Both the position numbers and the translations under genes were made by a program. The notes beneath the pieces are model-generated. The model was not told the origin of the DNA. It made no database searches and saw only the letters and a program-made list of their open reading frames with translations. From Hevea brasiliensis (lineage: Eukaryota > Streptophyta > Magnoliopsida > Malpighiales > Euphorbiaceae): a stretch of 64,000 nucleotides of DNA. Below are positions 12,201-23,634 of this stretch, piece by piece (positions within the stretch are counted from its first letter, which is position 1; each line of letters begins with the position of its first letter). The DNA lies in contig NC_079496.1 in the NCBI RefSeq assembly GCF_030052815.1, positions 42,681,593-42,745,592 on the forward strand, given 5' to 3'.

Positions 12201-12393
12201 CTTGGGCACCGGCTCGTTTGACTTGGTTGTATTTTATTTCTAAAATTTTTACTAAGTGTTTCTTATTAGTATTTGAGTAAATTTTGGTCCCTCACTTAAG
12301 TTTAATTATTTTTCCGGACGTTCTAGCTGTCCGGACTGACACCGGTCACCGGAACAGTAGAATGTATGGAGTGGTTATCGGGAGGGTGTTACA
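9254..12393 (-). repeat. A1 5' LTR (family A)
   Basis: 3140 bp, paired with 1279-4431. On the minus strand it opens TGTAACACCC and closes GGTGTCACA. It carries the leader donor-like site (11528) and acceptor-like site (9478) described separately. It differs from the 3' LTR mostly in short scrambled clusters, such as around 9435-9490 and 10075-10105, rather than in scattered single bases. Confidence 0.95.
9478..11528 (-). other. Putative leader intron in A1 5' LTR
   Basis: On the minus strand the donor CAAG|GTTAGTGC is at 11528 and the acceptor TTTTTAACAG ends at 9478, giving about 2.05 kb. The same pair gives 2.0-2.03 kb in the other family-A LTRs. This is inferred from conservation, with no RNA evidence. 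Confidence 0.45.
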
Positions 12394-14170
12394 AAACATG
12401 ATAGGCACTTATAAATGATAAGTAGGCCGAACCAGTGACACTTATGACAAGCACATGGAGTTTATTCTTGTCAATGTTTTGTCATAAATCATATCAGTGC
12501 ATATAATCTTTAGACCTGAGATAGCACAGTTATCTTTTATATAGGTAGTTTGAGTTTGATACTGCTTTCATACTTGTACTGTGTATGGGTATATGGGCAT
12601 GTGTTGGCTCCTACTAGTTATATATGGAGGTAGGTGTTGATCAAGATGGAATCTGTTCCTCTAAGTAAATAGAGATAAAATCCTATGTTCATTTAATTGT
12701 TCTTGATGTTTCAAGTTCCTGGCCAGGACAGATAGATTTATTCGAAAGAGTTTACGATGAGAAAATCTTTTAATCAAGAACTGGAATTAAAAGAGAACAT
12801 AATATTCATAGCAAATGGAGTTTGACATAAACCATGACTCCAGCTTGAGTTGGGATTTTGTAACAGAGAGATTCTAGTGCATGGTAACATATGATTATAG
12901 GTTCATTTAAGGTAAACCTTATTACTAATTGGGTGGCTATGGCATGCTATGCTAGGTGTTAACCATGGTCTATGAGGTTCATAAAATGATTTAGAGAAAT
13001 CATTTATGGTAAGAAAGAGTTCTGATGATATTAATAGTTGATATCATGTCTCATTGCCAATTAGTGATGAGCCTAGTAAGTCACACACATACACAAGTTA
13101 TTACCTAATTAAATATGATTTAATTAATTAATTAAATAGTTTAAATTGATTAATTAAATAGGTTTGGTTTGCAATTAGATTGCAAAGTCCCTAGCATGAC
13201 TTGAAACCAAATCTAGATTATTGGATGTATAATATAAGTTAAATTTATATTTAAAGTGTTTAAATATGAATTTAATTAATGAGAAATTAATTAATAGAGA
13301 TTAATTAATTAATTTATATTTGATATAAATTGATTGGAAGAAGAAAATAATTATTTTGGGTTAAGAACTCAAAATTAAGACACAGGGGCATTTTGGTCAT
13401 TTTGCAGTGTGACACGTGGCACCATGAGATGGTGACACATGGCATAACACATAAGCTTGCCAAATGTTTTTTAATCATGTAAGATGATTAAAATCAAGAT
13501 TAAATATAGGTTTGACACTTGGCACAATGTGATTGGGTCACTTAAACCTAGAGCTAATCAAAGGGTGACATGTGGCAAGGGTTTAATGTGTTAACCTAGC
13601 TATTTAAGTGTTGTTATGAGAAAATAAAAGATAACCAGCAGCCACACTCCTTTGTCACGCCATTTTGCAGCCCTCCCTCTATTCTTCTTCATCTTTCATC
13701 AATTCAAAGAGATTAGCTATCAATCTCTTGAATTAAGAACACTAGAAATTGTTTCTAGCGTCCTGTTTACATCTTTAATCTCTTAAAAGGCAGAACTTGA
13801 TTTTCTAATTAATAGAAAAAGCTTTAGAAGCTCTTCAAGGGCTGCCATAGGTGTTCTTGGTGTGGACAAGCTAGAGGGACAACATCTGGTTTCCTGAAGA
13901 CGAATCTCAAAGCGCGAACATATTGCGGCGCATCAAGAGGTTAGTGTAATCGTTCTTGATTTAATCTAGGGTTCTAAAATTAATCTGATTAATTTTAAAA
14001 TCTTAAATGGTAAATACAGATCCAAAAACATATTAAAAGATTTTTAATATGTTGTTTATCATTGAAATCAAATAGATAAAAAATAAATCTTGCATGATTC
14101 ATGTGACCCTAGGTGAAAATTTTTGAATTCAATGGTATAAACTTGTGTTTTTCACGCTTCCGTTCCTTCA
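12394..14170 (+). repeat. Copia 3' LTR, second part
   Basis: Continuation of the copia LTR after A1, beginning with the second AAACA. It is AT-rich and non-coding, with no ORF of note. Around 13600-13940 there is leader-like sequence with a donor-like AAGAG|GTTAGTGTAATC at 13940. The end is placed at TTCCTTCA (14170), because the next bases are Tekay-type LTR sequence. The partner LTR is outside the window, so this boundary is approximate. Total LTR length would be about 2.1 kb. Confidence 0.7.
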
Positions 14171-14281
14171 GTTTAGATAGTCATAAGTAGAATTATATAG
14201 CTCCAATTGGTTTAAGGCCGATTGAAGATGAAACTTAGGACATAATGCCACATTTTTCATGAAGAGACCTTGCCCAGAAAC
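14171..14281 (+). repeat. Relic of a Tekay-type LTR
   Basis: A 110-bp scrap aligning by eye to the CCAATTGG-N7-CCAATTGG region and its downstream block (GATGAAACTTAGG, ATGCCACATTTTTCATGAAG, then CTTGCCC) of the family A and C LTRs. It belongs to neither the copia LTR nor the Athila LTR, so it is probably the older DNA into which they inserted. Confidence 0.6.
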
Positions 14282-15923
14282 TGATACACTTGAATGGTAT
14301 AGATGTTTTTAAGCACAATTGTATATTATCTTATGGCATTTAGGTAAGTAATCTCATGCATAATAGTTGATTTCATTAGTTTTTGTAATTTCTATTGTCA
14401 AGATCTTAATTCCATGTTTTCTGCATCATTTTAGGTGTTTTAGTGAAGTCATAGAGCATAGGAGGGATCAAAAGATTCAGAATTGCTGCTGATACAAAGT
14501 ACACAGGTCGTGTAAGCAAAGCCACAGACCCATGTAACCTTCTGCCAAAAGAAAGCCAGAGAGCCAATGGAGAAACAAAAGTACACAGTTCATGTAATTG
14601 GACTCATGTAATCGGTATAGACCCGTGTAAGTCTCTGCCGGGCATAAGCTTGAAGAACTTTCTGAGAACAAAAGTACACGGCCTGGTTACGGCTCGTATA
14701 ACCAGGCCGTGTAGCCAATGCAGACCTGTGTAAGTCTCTGTGCTAATACATGACTCTGCAATTCTTCTCTAGTAAGTTACACGGCCCGAGGCCATGTAGT
14801 GACACACGGGCCGTGTACTATGCAGTAGCTAGTTTAATAACCTGAATTCCCGCTCTTGTTTTCTGATTCAAATCAGACTCTTAAAGCTTTTTGGACTCAA
14901 AATGACCTAACCCTAGAGCAGCCATTATAAATAGAAGCAGAAAACATCAAAAAAAGGGGAGGAGGAGAAGAATCTTTTTTATCTTTTGATAGCACTTTTT
15001 AAGAGTTTCAAAGAGGATTCATCTCTGAAGTCTCACCAGCCGTCTTGAGGAGAAGAATATCAGTATCAAGAGGAGTCTTCCAATCGAAGATCCACAAGAT
15101 CAAAGTTGCAAACCCTCTTCGGTTCTTTCATTTCATTTCCTTAGACGGATGTTTATCGCTTTATTTATTCTAAACAATTTCTTTTTACTGTCTTTATTTT
15201 TGTTTATCATGATGTTTACTGAACTCACCATTAGTGAGTAGTTTTCATATTCTGGAATTGGGAGAGTAATGCTTGTAATCATTATTATGGATGAACATTA
15301 AGTTTTATTTATTGGATTTGAGATTTGTTCTTTGATTTAATTTCTTGTGATTTTAATGCATACTATGTGTTGGTACCACTTAGTACTAATTGTAGATATT
15401 AATTGAAGGACTGAAAGGTGAAGATTAATATTAGAAAATCAAGATTTTGAACCTAGCAATTCTAACCTAGACATAAGCTAATACCTTTGTGGAGTTTCAA
15501 AATTGGTCAAAGACCTTAAAGGATTTTAATTAATTTGATCACCACAAAAATGTCAGGTTTAAGTTAATTAGAATACACTCTAGGTGCTTTGAGAAAGGAC
15601 TTATGATACTTTAGGATTAATTTCCATCAAGACAAACAATTCTCAATCCAGTAAATAAACAAGATAACACCCATAGTAAAATTCAAGTATGAAATCTTAA
15701 TTTCGAAATTGTTCCAAAATAGATTACTTCATTTTAAGTTTATCATTTTAGTGTTTAAAATAGAAAACTTTCATTCCCTCATTGTTTGATAGCCTAAACA
15801 GTCAAAATTACTATGTAGATTGGTACTTACTAATCAAATTCCTAATGGGAATGATACTTTACTCATTATTTTATTACTTGTTAGCAATCTGTACACTTGC
15901 GGTGGTTGTAAAACTAGCAAACA
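14282..15923 (+). repeat. Athila 5' LTR
   Basis: Starts TGATACACTTGAAT (matching 39327) and ends AAACA before AGTTTTT and the PBS. It is about 1.64 kb. It contains a TATA box at 14926 and, from 14498 to 14830, a series of ACACGGGCCGTGT-like motifs that recur in the internal 3' region and in the other LTR. Short open frames inside (14477-14671, 15782-15976) have no supporting homology. Confidence 0.82.
14926..14934 (+). promoter_or_regulatory. TATA box of the Athila 5' LTR
   Basis: TATAAATAG about 0.64 kb into the LTR, followed by a purine-rich leader. The 3' LTR has lost roughly 45 bp spanning this site (near 39958), so only the 5' copy keeps it. Confidence 0.6.
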
Positions 15924-15930
15924 AGTTTTT

Positions 15931-15947
15931 AGCACCATTGCCGAGGA
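15931..15947 (+). other. Athila primer binding site (tRNA-Asp type, mutated)
   Basis: AGCACCATTGCCGAGGA lies after the LTR end and AGTTTTT. It is a mutated form of the GC-rich Asp-type PBS typical of Athila elements; the changes are transitions (G to A, C to T). Confidence 0.7.
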
Positions 15948-16070
15948 TTTTTGGCTTTAGTAATATCGAGGGATAGGCAATTTAGTTGATTAAGGCAATT
16001 ATCTTTATTATCTAATTTTATTTGATTTGTTTTATTTCTTTTCTTTTCTCTCAGGTACCCGATCTGGTAT

Positions 16071-17790
16071 ATGACCAGAATAAGGCCAGAAGAAGAAATT
16101 TTTGACTTTGATCCGGAGATAAACATAACTCTGAGAGCCATCAGGAGGGAAAGGAAACATCAAGAGCGCGATCAAGAAGATCCTGAAATTCCAACCATGG
16201 CAGATAATAATGACAAACCAAAACTTTTGAGAGATTATGGAGCTCCATCTGTCCAAGGATTTCAGCCCAGTGTCACCAGACCCACAGTGAAAGCCAACAA
16301 CTTTGAGTTAAAACCAGCATGGCTTCAAATGATTCATCAAACCCAATTTGGAGGTTCACTAATAGAAGATCCACACTATCACCTCTAGTGCTTCCTTGCC
16401 CTATGTGACACATTCAAGATAAATAGAGTTTTTGATCAAGCCATAAGACTCAGAGCATTCCCATTCTCCCTTCGAGATAGAGCAAGGAAGTGGTTACTCT
16501 CTCAACCAGTTGGAACATTCACCACATGGGAAAACCTCTCACAAGCTTTTCAAGCAAGATACTTCCCACCTGTAAAGACTATAAGAATGAGACTTAAGCT
16601 CAACACCTTCAGATAAAAGGAAGGTGAATCACTCTAATATGCATGGAAAAGATATAAAGACCTGTAGAGGGAATGTCCACACCATGGCATAGAGGATTGG
16701 CTACTAGTGTAAAACTTCTATAATGGGTTACTACCCTCTACAAGGAGCACAGTTGATTCAGCTGTAGAAGGTGACCTAATGGAGAAAACACTGACACAAG
16801 TACTTGAACTTTTAGAGAGGGTTGCATACCATAATTATGAGTGGTCAAATGAAAGAGGAAATGCAAGGAGAGCAACAGGGGTCCTAGAAGTAGACGCCCT
16901 AAGCATGATAAATGCCTAATTTGATCAGCTCACAAGGAGGGTTGATAAAATACAAGCTAATGCAGTAGGGATGAACAGTCAATATGAGGACAGCTATAGA
17001 GGAGGATATTCAGAATATAACAGCTTTAATGAACCCTCTACAGAACATATGAACTATGTGAATAATGGAGGAAACTTTAATCAGAGGCAGCCAAACAATC
17101 CATATTCAAACACTTATAACCCTAGACGGAGAAACTACCCAAATTTCTCATGGTCTAATAAGCAGAACTAGCCAATAAATAAGCAACAGGGGTACAAACC
17201 ACCAGTACCTCGTGGATTTCAGAAAAGAGGCTAAAACTTTGCACAGCCACTACCGCCTCCTCAACCTCAGCAACCTGAACCAAAGATAACCATGGAATCC
17301 ATAATGGAAGGTTTCCTAATAGCTCAACAACAATATAATGAATTGATTAAATAGCTGACTTCCAGAATGGACCAACTTGCTACCCATAGCAAGATGCTAG
17401 AAAATCAAATTGCTCAGCAAGCAAGTTCTTCAAGTAAGGCTACTGGTAAACTGCCTAGTCAACCAGAGATGAACCCAAGGGAGCATTATAAGTCAGTTAC
17501 ATTGAGGAGTGGGAGAACTCTAATACAATCAGAGGAAGAACCAATAGAGGAGACCTCAGAAAAATCTGAAAGCCAAGCAGAGAATAGGGAGGAAGAAGCC
17601 AAGGAAGATCAGAAAGAGGAAGCAGCGAAGAAAAAGAAATTACCAAAGCCATACCAGCCTCCCCTACCTTTTCCTCAAAGATTTCAAAAAGCCAAATTGG
17701 ATAAGCAGTTTGGGAAGTTTTTAGAAGTTTTACAGAAACTTTATATCAACATTCCCTTCACAGAAGCACTCTCTTAGATGTCATCCTATG
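16071..17790 (+). pseudogene. Athila gag
   Basis: Structural capsid protein. Starts MTRIRPEEEIFDFDP. The Athila gag signature is clear: LLRDYGAPSVQGFQ, then TVKANNFELKP, QTQFGGSLIEDP, then the capsid region (FPFSLRDRARKWL, CPHHGIEDW, NFYNGL). An N/Q/Y-rich stretch (16971-17170) and an acidic KEE-rich C-terminal part (17500-17640) follow. The frame opened at 16071 is never shifted but is stopped at 16386, 16614, 16635, 16665, 16710, 16917, 17169, 17232, 17352 and 17775, always by TAA or TAG. Several stops sit where a glutamine is expected from context. Confidence 0.9.
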
Positions 17791-17810
17791 CCAAATTTCT
17801 TTAGGAAATT

Positions 17811-18360
17811 TTGTCAAAGAAAATAAAACAGGAAGACTATGAGACAGTTGCTCTAACAAAGGAATGCAGTGCCATAATGCAAAACAAGCTGCCTCCAATG
17901 TTGAAAGATCCAGAAAGCTTCTCCATACCCTGCCACATTGGCAATAAGAAAATAGAAAAAACCCTCTGTGATCTTGGGGCAAGTGTGAGTTAAATGCCTC
18001 TATCAATATGAAAAAAGCTGGAGATCGGAGAACTAAAGCCCACGACAATTTCACTGTAATTAGCTAATCGATCAGTTAAGTATCTAGTGGGCATACTCAA
18101 AACATCCCCATCAAAGTGGGTAAATTCTTCATTCTAGTAGACTTTATTGTCCTTGAAATGGAAGAAGATGTTCAGATCCCTATCATCTTAGGAAGACCAT
18201 TCTTGGCAACCGCTGGAGCAATCATTGACGTAAAAAATGGGCGACTAACCCTCAAGGTAGGAGAAGAAGAAGTGGAATTCAACTTGTTCGACACAATGAA
18301 ACACAAATTCGAACCTGATGAACACTTCAAGGTCGACGTAATTGATAAATAAGTTGAAGA
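17811..18360 (+). pseudogene. Athila protease region
   Basis: Continues the gag frame. CHIGNKKIEKTLCDLGASVS is the Athila protease active-site region, with DLGAS as the catalytic aspartate motif, and IPIILGRPFLATAGAIIDV (18173-18230) is the second conserved block. Stops at 17991, 18009 and 18057 and a frame change near 18100 break it. It lacks its own start, as expected for a polyprotein domain. Confidence 0.88.
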
Positions 18361-19015
18361 GAAATTTCATAAGATACATCCTAAAGATCCTCTTGAAGCA
18401 TGCATTGTGCACAGTCACATGGCAAATAATGAAAACACAAAAATAGCAGCCTATGCACAATAGCTAGCAGCTCATCCACCCCTACCCTTAGCTCAAGCCT
18501 CTGAGATGCAAGAGTTAAAGGGGGAACAGCCTAAGAACAAGCTCTAGAAAAATGCCTAACAGGTAGAACTAAAACCTCTCCCCTCCTCACTAAGGTACGC
18601 ATTTCTAGACTCAAACTCTAAATATCCTATTATAATCAATGCTAGCCTATCTAAGTTAGAAGAGGAAAATTTGTTAAGAGAACTTAGGATCCATAACAAG
18701 GCCATATGATATAAAATAGAAGACCTAAAAGGGATCAACCCCTCGATTTGCATGCATAGGATACCCATGGAAGAAAACAGTAAAGCCACTATCGAGCACC
18801 AAAGAAGACTTAACCCAAATATGAAAGAAGTAGTTAAGAAGGAAATTTTGAAACTATTAGACGCAGGTATCATATACTCAATTTCTGATAGTTAATGGGT
18901 TAGTCCAATACATATAGTTCCTAAGAAGGATGGGATAACTGTTATCCAAAATGAAAGCAATGAACTGATCCCTACTAGGGTAGTCACTGGTTGGCGAATG
19001 TGTATAGATTATAGG
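18361..19015 (+). pseudogene. Athila reverse transcriptase, N-terminal part
   Basis: Protease-RT linker and RT N-terminus: SLRYAFLDSNSKYPIIINA, then LRRLNPNMKEVVKKEILKLLDAGIIY, WVSPIHIVPKKDG and TGWRMCIDYR. It carries stops (for example near 18708 and 18895) and is cut by element B after the YR codons at 19015. It resumes at 33625 past the duplicated ATAGG. Confidence 0.9.
19011..19015. repeat. Target-site duplication ATAGG of element B
   Basis: ATAGG at 19011-19015 and at 33625-33629 flank element B inside the Athila RT reading frame. Confidence 0.95.
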
Positions 19016-22000
19016 TGTCACACCCTACTCCTCCGTAAGATGTAACGTGATCTCGTAGTACACCTAATGAATTACCGTACTTCACCTACCGATAACCCAT
19101 TAAATATGCTATAAAGGATTTTAAATCAATTTTCATGAAATTTAAATCATTGATTAAAATCTGGTGTTATAAAAATTATTCAAAATTTCGACAGAGTGCG
19201 GGCTGTATTTTGAGAAAACAGTTCTTCAAACCTAAAAAAGAAAACACTGTCAATATGCTTTCTCAAATACAACTCCAATAAACTTCATTTCATCTAACAA
19301 TTCAATCTCAATAATAAAATCATTTCATTTTCAAACCAACCTCATCATAAAAGAAACATTTCATTGATTACAAGACTCAAAAATTAATATTACAAAACTA
19401 TTCTGGTAAATGAAATCTCAAATTTACATTTAAAATAATTTACATTTAATTACATACCAAAATATTTTACAAGAGTTTTTATACAACTGCTCAAATAATT
19501 TACATACATATTATTACATGCATACATCAAAACCTATGTACAAGAGTATATCCATGATATACCTGGAGCAGATCTGAAAGTGTCTTCAAATAAGCTTACT
19601 CAACTGCTCTATGCTCTTTTCACCTATAACAGCATACAAAGCTATCGCTGAGTGGTGAACTTAGTGGTGCACAACTATAATTTAAAACATAGTACAATAT
19701 ACATTAACCAAATTATAACAATTAATTTGAAAGTCTCGAAATTCAACAAAATTCCTAAAGTCAAAATCCTCGTTGCCAATAACATAAATCATTAGTTAAA
19801 ATAACTTTGAGCAAGAAATTCAATTTATCAAATCACAATTGGACATTTAAAGTAATTCCAACAATCATGGAAATAAATATTAATTTCAATAAAATCAAGT
19901 ATGCATAAATCCCATTTGAAATCGAAATTCTTTACTATTCAAAAACTAATCTTTATCTCACTAACTATCCAAGACTAATCCGCAAGGGCTATCTTCGGGG
20001 TGATTCTAACTCCCTATGTTCGGGGAAGTCAAATTGGACTCTAACTCCTTATGGTAGGGGAGGTCGAATCATCGTGCGCAGTACACATCACAATAATGAA
20101 ACTTTTGAAAGGGCCATAACATAAAAACTTAGATCAAACCTCTAATAAGAGGAGAATCTGAGCCTGTGCATGTACCATGGTAATAAAAACAAAGCTAACT
20201 CCATTGTCTCCTCAACAAATGAGAGAGACGGGTAATAACCTAGTCAAGCATCGATAAGTGAGATACAAAACAATATCATCAATCTCTTTGTCCTTTTTGT
20301 GAGCATAAATCACAACACAATTCGATTCAAAGTCAATTCCAATATCCAATAATTTTTTATGCTCATCACAATTCAAAACATAAAATTGTATTTTTCCATG
20401 CAAAGTTCCCATCACAATTCAAAACATATTCTATCACAATTTTCCAAAACATAATTTATTCAATCCCTAAGAATGCTTAATACTTGTTGAGATACCATTA
20501 CACAAAGCTAAATTCATACATACTGTAACAATTTCAATAATCATTGAATTAAATCCAACACTTGATAAACATAATACATAAGGAAAATAACATCATTTAA
20601 TCATATGAAATATTCAGAACAAAATTAATTAAAAATTAGTTGTGCACAAACCTCTGATCAGTCGCCTCTTGGCCTTGACTTAATGTTCCTTATGCTTTTA
20701 AGTATCCTTTTCAATTTAAAGTGTTTCAGTACTTAGTTAAATTGTTTCTGACAATAAAATTCAATATCTAAATTTTCTTGGTACTATTCCCTTCAATTCA
20801 TTTCATTAGTCAACCTATAATATTGACCTTTGATGCACTCTAAGTGAGTCAATTTTAATGTTTGCAATTTGTCATATTTTATAGTCTCTAAGTGTTGGTA
20901 TATGTTGCCAATTTCATTTTAAAGCTTATTGCATTTTATTGCCATTTTCCAGATTTCATGGCCAATGTTTACTGTCTATTGGGCTAGGCTACAGTGTAAA
21001 TTTAATAGATTTCTCTTCATTAAATTGTTTGTCATTGTGTCTTCTTTAATTTCCTTTTGGAATCACTCCATTTAGAGTTGTATAGCTCAAGTTATGGTAA
21101 ATTAACCATAACTAGGTCAAATCTAAATGTTAGTTTCCTTTTTAGGCATTTTCGGTTTTGATTTGACTAATTTATTTGGACTATTTGTAATCACATTGAG
21201 GTCTAGCAGTCTTCATAAGTATTGTTGCCCTATGTCTTAGGGAGAACTAGAAATTTTGCTTACCAATTTTCAAGTCTTATAGAATTCTTTATAGATAAAT
21301 TGTTAACTTGGACTCAAAGGTCCTATGTTGGCATGGTCCTCAATTAGGTTAATGGATTTGACCTTAAATTCTGACCTTATACATTTATAGTTTGAGGAAG
21401 TTGTCTAAAATAATGTTTTAGGTCTCCTTATTAGCTTTCCAGATTGGTATGGCTCGTTTAAATTGGACACTTCTGGTGGGAGATATGCTTATTTGAATTT
21501 TCTGGATTTTATGGTCAAATGTACCAATTCAAGATTTAGTTTGCCAATGTAATCAAGTTAATTGACCTAGTTTCTTTGACTTTTGGGTTTTGGTCAAACT
21601 ACCAATATTTTAGATTTATGTCTTATTGAAATTTTGGGACTGATTTCATGCCATTTGGAGTTCTATGGACCATGTTATGGTCATTTTACTATTACTGGTC
21701 AAGTTGCACTTATATTGCAAAGTTTAAGTCATTTTTAGGTCAAAGTCAATTCGGCCAGTTTTTGTAACCCAACTTGTGCAAGCATTTTGACTTGGTTCTG
21801 ATCATTTCTGGGCTTTAGTGTCTTCATAAGAGTTGTACCCCTATGTATAAGCTTTCCATGGTATAAATTTCAGATCATTTGGACCTGTTTTGAGTGAGTT
21901 ATGGCCACAATACTGATTACTATTCATATGGTCAAAATTCTGGGTTTTCATATCATGCAATTCTGGATTTGGTCATTCTTTTAGGTCACTTTTAGGCAGA

Positions 22001-23620
22001 ATTTGGACAAGCTCTCTGCATGAAAGTTGGTCTATATTGAGTATAGTTTTACCTCTAATTGGCCTTATACCAATTGGTTTCACACAATTAGGGTTATAGC
22101 CCCAAATGCATACTGCCCTTATACAATTCTTCAATAGCACAAACATTACACATTTAAATTCCAAATCCTCAAACTCCCATACCTAAATTCTGGATTCATC
22201 ACATTCCACAATCATTCATCACACTTGAAATTGGTTAATTTGAGAAGTTTATACAAGTCCTTAATATACAATACACAACCCTTAATCAAATGGTCAAAAT
22301 TAACCATAATACACATATAGAATAAGTAACTAATACACATGAATTCAATTTAACAATTTACCATACACTTCCACTAATGTCTTACACCATAATTCAATAT
22401 TTATATTCATGAAATTAGCACTCTCCAATGGACCTCAAGGCTACTGAAATTCAACAATTGCTTACAAAGTCTCCAAATCAAAATAAAACCCTAATTCAAA
22501 CTTATTAACATCATAATTACATATACCATTAAATCCTATTACTTGTAACTACTTAATTAACCTCATTAATCCTCAATTACATATAAAAATCAATCAAAAT
22601 TTCCTAACTTCCATGGCTGCCAAATTCTTGACTCTTCAATACTTATCAATTTCCTCAATTTTCTTAGCAATTCAACTTACCCAAAGCTCAACACAAGGAT
22701 TAGTGAAGGAAAATGGGAAGATTAAGCACTAACCTTTGTTTGGAGCTTGCTGAACCTTGAAATTTCTTCTTTTTCTTACTGCATAGAGCTTTCCCATGGT
22801 GTTTAGAGCAACTTTAATGAAGAACACTTGAAGAAATTGTGGCTTAAATTGGTGGATTGAAGCTTCAAGCAAGAAACACCCATGGAGGATGCTTGAAATT
22901 CATTTTCGCCCATGGGTGGGACAATGAAGAAATGAAGTGTTTTTGGGTGCTAAAATCTGTCCACTTAGGTATTCATATGGTCCACTAATGCTCCACTAAG
23001 TCTCACTAATTGATAATTAACATTATAATTATCCAAAGTTATCATAATTGTTATAATGCCCTCATTTCTCATTATTTATTTTATATGTCAAATTTCTTTT
23101 TTTCATGGCATTTTAAAAATTTAATACTGCTTATTTTTAATGGACATTTAGGTCAAAAGTCTACTTTAGGTGTCAAATGACCAAAATGCCCTTCTTCCGG
23201 TTACATTTTGAATTTTTCGGTACTACCGATTTACTCCTTGTACCACCGATTTCTTTAATTTTCATTTTTTATTTATACTAACTTATTAATTTTTCTTTGA
23301 CATTTCCAATGTCAATTACACCTCAGTAGACCTTTAATTATGTCCCAAAAATATTTCTCCGAGTTCCCTGCGGTCCAGGGTTAGTCAACAGTCCTCGCCG
23401 TACCTTCCCGATGTGGTCACCCATCGCTACGGGTTCGCCTCGTTTAACTTAGTCACGTTTTATCTCTTTTATTTTTTCTTAATTTTTCTCATCACATATT
23501 TCATTATTTTATGCTTCCTCACTATCAATTAAGTGTAGTTCCAGACATTCCGACTTTCTGAGGTAGACATTAGCTGTCAGAACAATAGGACGTACAGACT
23601 ACGAAAATGAGGGTGTTACA
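19016..23620 (-). repeat. Element B 3' LTR
   Basis: 4605 bp, paired with 29017-33624 (4608 bp). On the minus strand it runs TGTAACACCCTC...GGGTGTGACA. Copies differ by scattered substitutions and small indels, so it is older than A1. The TATAAATA present in the 5' LTR is altered here (near 22970-22980). Nothing in it looks coding. Confidence 0.95.
19648..19664 (-). other. Conserved LTR stem-loop, family B copy
   Basis: Minus-strand CTAAG-TTCACCA-CTCAG beside GCACCAC, 632 nt from the LTR 3' end. It has one mismatched pair compared with the perfect stem in family C. Confidence 0.5.
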
Positions 23621-23634
23621 ACTCTTCCCCTCTA
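23621..23634 (-). other. Polypurine tract of element B
   Basis: Minus-strand AGAGGGGAAGAGT abuts TGTAACACC. It is identical in core to the A1 tract. Confidence 0.85.

Larger units (their letters stand above)
1279..12393 (-). mobile_element. Complete Tekay/Del-like Ty3/gypsy element A1
   Basis: An 11.1-kb element in minus orientation with all structural landmarks: 5' LTR 9254-12393, iMet-type PBS 9237-9248, gag-PR-RT-RH-INT in that order on the minus strand, polypurine tract 4432-4445, 3' LTR 1279-4431, TG...CA ends and a perfect 5-bp TSD. The INT-last order places it in Ty3/gypsy. The C-terminal chromodomain-like tail, double zinc knuckle and long LTRs place it in the Tekay/Del chromovirus group. 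The two LTRs are nearly alike in length (3140 and 3153 bp) and mostly identical, so the insertion is fairly young. The coding region has several frame breaks, some possibly sequence artefacts. An intron-like segment lies in INT at 5200-5274. Confidence 0.95.

Noticed and set aside
16071..18100. Alternative genetic code with TAA/TAG read as glutamine
   Set aside because: Other elements in the window have long frames under the standard code, and the pattern fits deamination of methylated DNA in one old element.
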